Positions 8,142-15,417 of a stretch of 61,443 nt of DNA are shown here, one piece after another (within the stretch, counting starts at the first letter, position 1; every line of letters starts with the position of its first letter). The position numbers and the translations under genes were made by a program. Under the pieces are notes generated by a model, which did not search any database, was not told the DNA's origin, and worked only from the letters and a program-made list of their open reading frames with translations. The DNA comes from Gammaproteobacteria bacterium (GTDB lineage Bacteria; Gemmatimonadota; Gemmatimonadetes; Longimicrobiales; Gaopeijiaceae), in contig JAPPJO010000085.1 in assembly GCA_028820325.1 (NCBI GenBank), positions 36,523 to 97,965 of the forward strand, given 5' to 3'.

Positions 8142-8382
8142 GGCTCCGCGGGGGCCGACACATGAGATCAGATGAGCGGGCCCGGGTGCCCGCTTATGTT
8201 ATGTACGCCGACCTTTCGGCGACCGCCTTCGGGGACTTGGCCCTGCCTGACTTGCCCAACCAAGTGGACCGCTTCCAGCCCGCAGGGCCCCCTCGGATGG
8301 GCCTCCCTGTACCCGCCGCTCCGGCGTCGCATGGCTGAACCACAAGCGCCTCGTCCCTCGATAACCTTGAATCGAGGCAGCC
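8142..8382 (+). promoter_or_regulatory. Structured 5' leader of the uspA-radical SAM operon, or a small RNA
   Basis: About 240 bases between the promoter and the ATG at 8383 hold no convincing gene. Several hairpins are visible: GCGGGC...GCCCGC (about 8175-8192), GCCGA...TCGGC just after it, and the ribosome-site hairpin at 8356-8377. The run from about 8200 to 8340 is pyrimidine-rich with CCTT and CCCTG stretches. I compared it with tRNA, tmRNA, SRP RNA, RNase P, 6S RNA and c-di-GMP or cobalamin riboswitch signatures from memory and found no match. The stretch 8034-8105 before the promoter holds nothing I recognise. Confidence 0.55.
8356..8377 (+). promoter_or_regulatory. Hairpin covering the uspA ribosome-binding site
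   Basis: CCTCGAT (8356-8362) and ATCGAGG (8371-8377) form a perfect 7-base-pair stem with an 8-base loop. The 3' arm contains GAGG, the only Shine-Dalgarno-like sequence, five bases before the ATG at 8383. Translation should be low while the stem is closed, which would allow control by temperature, a ligand or a protein. Confidence 0.6.
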
Positions 8383-10503
8383 ATGTACCGTGAGATCTTC
8401 GTGCCGGTGGACAACTCACCCTGGTCGGACTGGGCGGTGGATCGCGCCATCGAACTCGCAAACCGTTCCGAGGGCCGCATCACCGGAAACCACGTTTACG
8501 CCGCACGCCTGCACGACATCCGCTTCCGCCAGCTGGAGACCGGCCTCCCCGCCCAGTTTCAGACCGAGGCCGAGATCAAGCGCCAGCGCAAGATCCACGA
8601 CAAGCTGATCGAGAAGGGGCTGCAGCTCATCTCCGACTCCTTCCTTGACCAGGTGGACAAGCGGTGCCAGAAAGCCGGCGTTCCTCTCACGCGGCAGCTT
8701 CTGGAGGGCATCAACTACGAGGAGCTGGTGAGCGAGGTGAATTCGGGGGAGGGCCACCTGCCGAGCCTCATCGGCTTCGACCCCAACATCGCCTCGAGCT
8801 ACGACGGGGGCGACAAGGTGCGCAGCGACGTGCGCCTGGGCGATGACGGCCGCATCGTCGCGGAGGACGAGGATCACGACGAGAAGCTGGCGGGATCGAG
8901 TGGCCGCGCCTACGACCTGATGGTGATCGGGGCGCACGGGATCGGCTATCAGCCCTACTCGCAGCTCGGCGGCGTGGTGGCGCGCGTGCTGCAGAAAGTG
9001 GAAAAGGATGCCTTCGTGGTGCGGAACGAACGGCCGCTCGCCGGGGGCAGCTTCATGGTGTGCGTGGACGGCTCCGCGTACAGCTACAAGGCCATGCGCC
9101 TCGCCCTGGAGATGGCGTCGGAGTACGGCGCGAAGCTCTACGTGGGCTCATCCTTCGATGTCGAATACCATCACGCGGTCTTCGGCAACATCAAGGACGT
9201 GCTCTCGGTGCAGGCCTCGAAGATCTTCAAGTTCGAGGAGCAGGAGGAGCTTCACAACAACATCATCGACAAGGGCCTGCTCAAGCTCGCCCAGGCGAAC
9301 GTGAAGCGGGCGCGCATCATGGCGGAGGAGTACCCGGAGGTCGAAGTCGAGACCCAGGTGCTCATCGGCAAGCCCTTCCAGGTCATCCTGCAGTGGGCCG
9401 AGGAAGTCGATCCCAGCGTGCTGATCCTCGCGCGCCACGGGGCGCACCGCATCGAGGGCACGGACCTGGGGTCCCAGGCGCACAACCTGCTCAGGCAGTC
9501 GAACGCGAACATCCTTCTCATCGGCACCACCGACGTTCGTCCCGAGGAGATTCCCTGGATCGAGGAAGATGGCGAGATGGGGCTCGAGTGGGCTCCGGAG
9601 GCGGAGGTCCGCATCCTGCGCGTCCCGCCCTTCGCGCTCGGCATCGCCCGCAAGGCGGTGGAGGAGTACGTGCTGGAGAACTGGCGCCCGGGCGAAGACC
9701 CGTCCCGGCCCTCCGCCAACGGATCCAGTGCCGCCGATGGAGCAGGGGCGAACGGTGCCCCGGGCGCGCGGGCCAACGGATCCAACGGGGCCGAACCCCC
9801 GGTCCTGGAGCCCGGGCGCGACACCGGCGCCACCCTGCCCATGGTGACCAGCAAGTGGCTGGACGAGGCGATCGCAAAGCTGCTGCCCACCCACATGCAG
9901 CTCATCATGGGGATCGGCACGGCCGAGGAGCTCGCCCTGGCCGAAGTGAAGGCGGCGGAGGCCATGAAGCGCACGGTGGTGGAGGGCAGCGACGCCGATT
10001 CGGTGTCCGCCAACCCGACCATCGAGGTGACGTGCCCCTACACCGGGCACGTGCATGAGCGAACGCGCACCGCCGCCGACCCGGTGGTATGGACCGAGGA
10101 GGCCTTCGACCGGCTGGGCGCGGTGCCTCTCATCGCCCGCCCCCTGGCCCGCAACACGGTGGAGCGCTTCGCCCGCGACCACGACTTCTGGCGCATCACC
10201 ACGCGGGTCATGGACGAGAACAAGCAGGCCATGATGGAGGCCGACACCTTCGACACCGACACCATGCTGGTCATGTTCCGGGAGCTGCAGACGAAGCAGC
10301 TCAAGGCCGCCGCCGAGGGCGTCGACGGCCTGACCCCGGAGATGCGCAAGTTCATCGACGAGGCAAAGGCGTCCGGGGTGACTCGTTGCCCGATCCGGGA
10401 CGTGGCCGAGCAGGCGGACGACTGCCCCGTCGACTTCAAGACCGTAAGCCCCGCCGACGCGAAGGCGGCCGTCGAGCAGTTCATGCGGCGAGAAGGAGCT
10501 TGA
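8383..10503 (+). CDS. Tandem universal stress protein with PCP_red repeats
   Basis: 706 residues. Two Usp (nucleotide-binding alpha/beta) domains fill about 1-215 and 220-385; the first carries a charged insertion of about 100 residues. Each ends in the usual glycine signature (IGAHGIGYQP and LARHGAHRIEG). A partial PCP_red-like segment (WAPEAEVRILRVPPFA) lies at about 403-432, then a Gly/Ala/Asn-rich linker in which GCCAACGGATCCA occurs twice (9715, 9772). A full PCP_red domain starts near 568 (VVWTEEAFDRLGAVPLIARP). The last 80 residues contain two Cys (TRCPIRD, DDCPVDF). It is cytoplasmic by sequence. Its stop overlaps the radical SAM start (TGATG). Role unknown; a stress- or redox-responsive partner in tetrapyrrole or oxidase maturation is inference. 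Confidence 0.85.
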   Translation: MYREIFVPVDNSPWSDWAVDRAIELANRSEGRITGNHVYAARLHDIRFRQLETGLPAQFQTEAEIKRQRKIHDKLIEKGLQLISDSFLDQVDKRCQKAGVPLTRQLLEGINYEELVSEVNSGEGHLPSLIGFDPNIASSYDGGDKVRSDVRLGDDGRIVAEDEDHDEKLAGSSGRAYDLMVIGAHGIGYQPYSQLGGVVARVLQKVEKDAFVVRNERPLAGGSFMVCVDGSAYSYKAMRLALEMASEYGAKLYVGSSFDVEYHHAVFGNIKDVLSVQASKIFKFEEQEELHNNIIDKGLLKLAQANVKRARIMAEEYPEVEVETQVLIGKPFQVILQWAEEVDPSVLILARHGAHRIEGTDLGSQAHNLLRQSNANILLIGTTDVRPEEIPWIEEDGEMGLEWAPEAEVRILRVPPFALGIARKAVEEYVLENWRPGEDPSRPSANGSSAADGAGANGAPGARANGSNGAEPPVLEPGRDTGATLPMVTSKWLDEAIAKLLPTHMQLIMGIGTAEELALAEVKAAEAMKRTVVEGSDADSVSANPTIEVTCPYTGHVHERTRTAADPVVWTEEAFDRLGAVPLIARPLARNTVERFARDHDFWRITTRVMDENKQAMMEADTFDTDTMLVMFRELQTKQLKAAAEGVDGLTPEMRKFIDEAKASGVTRCPIRDVAEQADDCPVDFKTVSPADAKAAVEQFMRREGA

Positions 10504-11951
10504 TGGCCGGTCCGCCCACCGCCGTTCTGCCCACCCTGGGCCGGGACGGCTTCTCCGAACCCTCCACCACTCCCTCCCTGCGCTGGGTCGCGGAAGGCGT
10601 ATCGGCGGATTCGGGGGCGGCGCCGGGTCTCCCGCACATCGTCGCGTGGAATCTCACCCGGCGCTGCAACCTGGAGTGCGCGCACTGCTACATCTCCGCG
10701 GGGGCGTGGCACCTGGCCGAAACGGAGCTGTCCACCGCGGAATGTCATCGGGTGCTCGACCAGGTTCTGGAGGTCAACCCGAATCCGGTGCTCATTCTCT
10801 CGGGTGGGGAGCCCCTCCTGCGCGACGACCTGGAAGAGATCGCCGCCCGGGCGAGCGCCGGCGGGGCCACCGTGGTGGTGGGCACCAACGGCACCCGCCT
10901 CACCGACCACCGCATCGAGTCGCTCATGGAGGCGGGGGTGAAGGGGGTCGCGGTCAGCGTGGACTCGCTGGTCGACACCTACCACGACCGCTTCCGCCAC
11001 GGGTCGGGGGCGCTCTCCGACACCCTGGCCGCGGTGGACCGGCTGGCCGCCCACCGCCTGGACTTCATCGTCCAGACCAGCGTGACCCGGGGCAACCGGG
11101 CGGAGGTGGCCGGGATCGCCGCCTGGGCGGAGAGCCGGGGCGCGGTCTCGTTCAACCTGTACTTCCTGGTTCCGACCGGGCGCGGGGAGCGCATGCAGGG
11201 CCTCTCTCCGGAAGAGAACGAGGCGGTGCTGGCCGAGCTGGTGGAACTCGAGCGCAAGTACCGGGGCCGCATGATGGTGCGCTCCAAGTGCCAGCCGCAG
11301 ATCATGCGCCACGTGATCGAGGGCGGAGAGGAGTCGCCGCTGCTCAACTACGGCACCCGCTGCCCGTGCGGCGTCCACTACTGCCGCATCACCCCCGAAG
11401 GGAAGGTCACCCCCTGTCCCTACACGCCGGTGGTCGCGGGCGACCTCACCACCACCCCCTTCCGCCAGGTGTGGGAGTCGTCTCCCGTCTTCGCCCGGCT
11501 GCGGGGCGGCGAACTGGGCGGGCGGTGCGGGCGCTGCGAGTACCGTTCGGTGTGCGGGGGCTGCCGGGCGCGCGCCCACGCCCTGACCGGCGACCTGCTC
11601 GGCCCCGACGACTCCTGCGCCTACGAACCGGACGGCGACCGGGCGGTGATCGAGCCGCGGCGAGCGGTCGTGTACGGCGACGACACCTCCCCGGGGCTTC
11701 CCTGGACCGAAGAGGCGCGCGCGCGCCTGTCCGTGGTGCCCAGTTTCGTGCGCGGCGTGGTGTCCGAGCGCGTCGAGTCGTTCGCGCGCAAGCGCGGGTA
11801 CACGAGTGTGACCGCCGACGTGATGGCGGAGGTGCGCCGCGGCATGCCGGTTGATTTCTCCAGGCGACTGCCTTTCTTCCTACGCAACCAGATGTCCGCG
11901 GCCGCATCGCGTGACGGGACTCCGGAGGAAGACGATGTTCCCCGGAGTTGA
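10503..11951 (+). CDS. Radical SAM/SPASM protein with C-terminal PCP_red domain, NirJ/AhbD-like
   Basis: 482 residues. The radical SAM cluster motif is CNLECAHC at about 56-63, followed by LSGGEPLLR. The SPASM region has many cysteines (CPCGVHYC, VTPCPY, CGRCEYRSVCGGC), enough for auxiliary clusters. The overall layout resembles the haem/haem-d1 maturation enzymes NirJ, AhbC and AhbD. Residues about 400-450 are a PCP_red domain (LPWTEEARARLSVVPSFVRG). It starts at ATG 10503 inside the preceding stop, with AAGGAG upstream, and overlaps the bd-like gene by 17 bases. Proximity to hemA/hemB and to oxidase genes supports tetrapyrrole modification; the substrate is unknown, and peptide modification cannot be excluded. 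Confidence 0.85.
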   Translation: MAGPPTAVLPTLGRDGFSEPSTTPSLRWVAEGVSADSGAAPGLPHIVAWNLTRRCNLECAHCYISAGAWHLAETELSTAECHRVLDQVLEVNPNPVLILSGGEPLLRDDLEEIAARASAGGATVVVGTNGTRLTDHRIESLMEAGVKGVAVSVDSLVDTYHDRFRHGSGALSDTLAAVDRLAAHRLDFIVQTSVTRGNRAEVAGIAAWAESRGAVSFNLYFLVPTGRGERMQGLSPEENEAVLAELVELERKYRGRMMVRSKCQPQIMRHVIEGGEESPLLNYGTRCPCGVHYCRITPEGKVTPCPYTPVVAGDLTTTPFRQVWESSPVFARLRGGELGGRCGRCEYRSVCGGCRARAHALTGDLLGPDDSCAYEPDGDRAVIEPRRAVVYGDDTSPGLPWTEEARARLSVVPSFVRGVVSERVESFARKRGYTSVTADVMAEVRRGMPVDFSRRLPFFLRNQMSAAASRDGTPEEDDVPRS

Positions 11952-13776
11952 CAAGACCTCGGAGAGAAACGTGCCGAAACCTGGTATGACGTGGCGCTCC
12001 GGCGCCGGACCCATCCTTCTGCTGGGTGCGCTCGCCCTCCTGGTGATGGCGGAGCCCGCGTTCGCCCAGGTGCCCGCCGGGCGCGACTACGGCGACTTCC
12101 CGGTCATCGGCGGGCGGGCGGCCGTGTGGATCGCGGCCCAGGTGCACCTGCTCTTCGCCGCGTTCGTGCTGGGCGTGCCCATGTTCGCGGTGGTCACCGA
12201 GGCCATCGGCATGTTCGGCGGCGACGAGCGCTACGACAAGCTGTCCAAGGAGTTCACCCGGCTTCTGCTGGTCGCGTACTCGGCCACCGCCATCTGGGGC
12301 GGCATCCTGCTCTTCCTGCTGGTCACCATCTACCCGACCCTGTTCAGCTATCTCGCGCAGATCTTCAACCTGTCGATGTGGATCTACGTGGGGCTCTTCT
12401 TCTTCGAGTCCTTCACGCTGTACCTGTACTACTACGGCTGGGACCGCTGGAAGCAGGGGCGCGCGAAGTGGTTCCACTGGGGGCTGGGCATCGCCCTGAA
12501 CGTGTGGGGCACGATCGTCATGTTCATCGCCAACGGCTGGCTGACCTACATGATGAGCCCGCCGGCCGACGTCACCGTCGACACGGCTCCGCAGATGGTC
12601 CAGTTGTGGGCGGCGCTCACCAACGCGACCTGGATGCCGATCAACATCCACCGGCTGATCGCCAACGTCGTGTTCGGCGGGGCGGTGGTCGGCGCCTACG
12701 CGGCGTACCGCTTCCTGGCCGCAAAGAGCGACGAGGAGCGGGCGCACTACGACTGGATGGGCTACGTGGGCAACATGATCGCAATCGGCGCGCTCATCGT
12801 TCTGCCCTTCGCGGGCTACTGGCTGGGCCGCGAGATCTACGAGTTCAACCAGCAGATGGGCATCACCATGATGGGCGGCTTCATGAGCTGGCTGTGGATC
12901 ATCCAGGCCTTCCTGATCGGGATTCTGTTCCTCGCCGGCAACTATTACCTGTGGGTGGGGATGGGCCGAATACCCGGGGCGGAGCGCTTCATGCCCTACA
13001 CGAAGTACATGCTCGCCGTGCTCATCGTGGGCGTGATCGTATGGGCGACGCCCAACACCATGATCGCCAGCCGCGAGGAGTTCGCGGCGATGGGCGGCAC
13101 GCACCACCCCTTCCTGAGCGTCCTCGGGCTGATGAGCGGCAAGAACACAGCGGTCAACTTCATGATCCTGACCACCTTCCTGTCGTTCCTGCTCTACCGG
13201 CGCGCCAACAAGGAACCGGTGGTGCCGTGGGCGCGCACGGGAACGATCGTGCAAGGCGCCATTTTCGTGGTGGCCTCGGCGATCGTGCTGTTCTACGGGA
13301 TCTACGGCTACATGGTGCCGACCCTCGTGCGCATCGGCTTCTCGGTCTACCAGGTGCTCACGGTGCTCGCGTGCATCATCGGCGTGATCACCATCGACCT
13401 GCTGATGCTGCGGGGCGCCACCTCGAGAGGCGAGATCCAGTGGGGCCGCATGCCGCAGCGCTCGCAGTACGCCCTCTTCATCCTGGCGGTGACCTTCACC
13501 TGGCTGATGGGCCTCATGGGCTTCGCGCGCAGCGGCATCCGCCAGCACTGGCACGTCTTCGAGGTCATTCGCGACACCAGCCCCTGGGCGGCCACTCCGG
13601 CGCTGGGCTATTCGTCGGTGGTCATCTCGGCCTGCGTGCTCATCTTCTTCGGGCTGGTGGCCTTCATCTTCTGGCTGGGCTCGCTGGCCGAGAAACCCGT
13701 GATATCGTCGGCGGGCCGGACCTCGGCCGCGGGCGGGATCCAGAGCGACCTTCAGCCGGCACCCAGCGAGGGATAG
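11935..13776 (+). CDS. Cytochrome bd-superfamily subunit I-like protein lacking quinol-site motifs
   Basis: 613 residues from ATG 11935, with GGAGGA upstream. An N-terminal signal-like segment (LLLGALALLVMAEPAFAQV) precedes a polytopic membrane domain of a dozen or more helices. Matches to E. coli CydA: QVHLLFAAFVLG carries the His19 equivalent, FFFES the Glu107 equivalent, GWDRW and ANGWL follow as in CydA, and INIHRLIANV carries the His186 equivalent. The Glu99 equivalent appears replaced by Ile, and the GRQPW motif and a recognisable Q-loop are missing. No CydB gene follows; three cytochrome c genes do. It probably belongs to the bd-superfamily clades thought not to oxidise quinol. Electron donor and activity are inferred, not shown. 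Confidence 0.8.
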   Translation: MFPGVDKTSERNVPKPGMTWRSGAGPILLLGALALLVMAEPAFAQVPAGRDYGDFPVIGGRAAVWIAAQVHLLFAAFVLGVPMFAVVTEAIGMFGGDERYDKLSKEFTRLLLVAYSATAIWGGILLFLLVTIYPTLFSYLAQIFNLSMWIYVGLFFFESFTLYLYYYGWDRWKQGRAKWFHWGLGIALNVWGTIVMFIANGWLTYMMSPPADVTVDTAPQMVQLWAALTNATWMPINIHRLIANVVFGGAVVGAYAAYRFLAAKSDEERAHYDWMGYVGNMIAIGALIVLPFAGYWLGREIYEFNQQMGITMMGGFMSWLWIIQAFLIGILFLAGNYYLWVGMGRIPGAERFMPYTKYMLAVLIVGVIVWATPNTMIASREEFAAMGGTHHPFLSVLGLMSGKNTAVNFMILTTFLSFLLYRRANKEPVVPWARTGTIVQGAIFVVASAIVLFYGIYGYMVPTLVRIGFSVYQVLTVLACIIGVITIDLLMLRGATSRGEIQWGRMPQRSQYALFILAVTFTWLMGLMGFARSGIRQHWHVFEVIRDTSPWAATPALGYSSVVISACVLIFFGLVAFIFWLGSLAEKPVISSAGRTSAAGGIQSDLQPAPSEG

Positions 13777-13785
13777 GGGAGGCAG

Positions 13786-14586
13786 ATGCTAAAGACCAAC
13801 CTGAGTATCCTGGCCGTTGTGATAGGCTGCCTGGGCGTGTTCACCTGGGTCGCCAACGCCATCCCGCAGCTCCAGTCGGATGTGCCCGAGGACCTGGTGT
13901 TGTCGGACGACGTCACCCCCGAGGAGCTGATCGCGGCGGGCGAGGAGCTGTACAATGGCGGCGGTGGTTGCACGGCCTGCCACGGCTTGGGCGAGCGCGC
14001 CCCTAACCTGCTCACCGATCATGCGGGGACCGGGCTCATCGGCGAGCGCTGCGCGAACCGCGTGCCGGGCGAGGACTGCAAGCAGTACCTGCATACGTCC
14101 ATGGTGGACCCCAACGCCTACCTGGTGGAAGGGTTCGCGCCGATCATGCTGGACGCGAGCCGCACCCTCTCGTCCGTGCAGATCTGGGCGCTGGTGGCCT
14201 ACCTGCAGTCCCTGGGAGGGGAGGTCACGGTTACGGGGGCGGATTTCGCGGACGACGGTGGCGCGGTATCCGCCGGCGGCCTGGCGGCGGCTGCGCCTGC
14301 CGCTCCCGTGCTGGGTCCGACCGGGCCTCTCGACCCGGAAGAGCTTCTGACCCGGTACACCTGCGCCACCTGCCACGCGATCAGCGGGCCCTCGCCGCTG
14401 GGGCCGTCCTACGAGGGCATGGGATCTCGCCTGACCGCCGATGAAATCCGGACCTCCATCCTCGATCCCACCGCGTCGGCGGCCGAGGGATTCGAGCAGA
14501 TGCTCGGGATAATGCCCCCGATGTTCGGGAACATCCCGGCGGCCGAACTCGAGGCGATCGTGCAGTTCATCGCATCGCAGAGATAG
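13786..14586 (+). CDS. Membrane-anchored dihaem cytochrome c
   Basis: 266 residues from ATG 13786, with GGGGAGG six bases upstream. An uncleaved-looking N-terminal anchor (LSILAVVIGCLGVFTWVANA) is followed by two cytochrome c domains with haem motifs CTACH (62-66) and CATCH (193-197), joined by an Ala/Gly/Pro-rich linker (about 165-185). Candidate axial Met residues are in APIMLD and in the C-terminal MLGIMPPMFG. It lies nine bases after the bd-like gene in the same operon, so it is a likely periplasmic electron donor to that protein or to the aa3 oxidase downstream. Confidence 0.85.
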   Translation: MLKTNLSILAVVIGCLGVFTWVANAIPQLQSDVPEDLVLSDDVTPEELIAAGEELYNGGGGCTACHGLGERAPNLLTDHAGTGLIGERCANRVPGEDCKQYLHTSMVDPNAYLVEGFAPIMLDASRTLSSVQIWALVAYLQSLGGEVTVTGADFADDGGAVSAGGLAAAAPAAPVLGPTGPLDPEELLTRYTCATCHAISGPSPLGPSYEGMGSRLTADEIRTSILDPTASAAEGFEQMLGIMPPMFGNIPAAELEAIVQFIASQR

Positions 14587-14613
14587 GAGACGCGCCTTGA
14601 GGGAGAAGAATCG

Positions 14614-15417
14614 ATGAACACCAAGCCCTGGAAGCATCCGCTGGGCCAGGCGGCGATCGTCGTGGTGCTGGCGTACGTTCTCTTCGAATGGGGCATCTGG
14701 CTCCTGCCGCCCCTCTTCGGCGTCGCCAGCGCGCCGGTGCCCGCCACCGTGGTCCTGCAGTACATGGGGACCGTGGTTGTGGGCGTGCTGATCTGGGTCA
14801 GCGACTCCGAGGAGCGCTGGAAGCAGTTCAAGGCCCCCATCCACCGGGTCATGGTCGATCCGCGCCAGAAGGTCCTGCGCACGGCGCTCATGGTCACCAT
14901 TCCCCTTCTGGTCGCCTTCATGACCTTCGACCGGGTGCGGCCCACGGTCTCGGCGCCGGCGGCGCTGCGTTCGGTGCACCCGGCGCCCCCCGGACAGATC
15001 GATTTCCGCGGCGAGACCATGGTCCTGAACGGGCTCGAGAACCCGCTCCGGCACGAGGGCGACCTGGAGGAGCACTACGAGGAGGGCAAGAGGATCTACG
15101 TCCAGAACTGCATGCCCTGCCACGGCGACGCGCTCGACGGGCAGGGGCACTTCGCGAGCGCCTTCAACCCCGCGCCCCTCAGCTTCCAGGACCCGGGCAC
15201 CATCGTACAGCTCACCGAGAGCTTCGTCTTCTGGCGCATCGCCAAGGGCGGGCCCGGACTGCCGCGCGAGGCCACGCCCTGGGACTCGGCGATGCCCGCC
15301 TGGGAGGACCTGCTTACCGCCGAAGAGATCTGGCAGGTGACCATCTACCTCTACGAACAGACCGGCTGGGAGCCGCGCACCTGGGAGGAAGAGGGCGCCG
15401 AAGGGGAGGAGCACTGA
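14614..15417 (+). CDS. Monohaem cytochrome c with N-terminal membrane helices
   Basis: 267 residues. Two or three hydrophobic helices (about 12-28, 44-62 and 87-105) precede a periplasmic cytochrome c domain with CMPCH at 166-170. A likely distal Met is in DSAMPAWEDLL. The helix-plus-cytochrome layout resembles subunits that anchor to a membrane complex. Acidic C-terminus. It sits in the operon between the dihaem cytochrome and the EB_dh-type cytochrome, whose start overlaps its stop (TGATG at 15415-15419). It probably belongs to one electron-transfer complex with its neighbours; this is inference from order and spacing. Confidence 0.82.
   Translation: MNTKPWKHPLGQAAIVVVLAYVLFEWGIWLLPPLFGVASAPVPATVVLQYMGTVVVGVLIWVSDSEERWKQFKAPIHRVMVDPRQKVLRTALMVTIPLLVAFMTFDRVRPTVSAPAALRSVHPAPPGQIDFRGETMVLNGLENPLRHEGDLEEHYEEGKRIYVQNCMPCHGDALDGQGHFASAFNPAPLSFQDPGTIVQLTESFVFWRIAKGGPGLPREATPWDSAMPAWEDLLTAEEIWQVTIYLYEQTGWEPRTWEEEGAEGEEH

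Noticed and set aside
8142..8382. tRNA, tmRNA, SRP RNA, RNase P or 6S RNA after the strong promoter
   Set aside because: None of the conserved core sequences or a cloverleaf could be found; the position directly before a gene with a buried ribosome site fits a leader better.
11446..13554. Antisense open frame of about 700 codons over the bd-like gene
   Set aside because: His/Asp-rich nonsense translation typical of the complement of membrane-protein codons.
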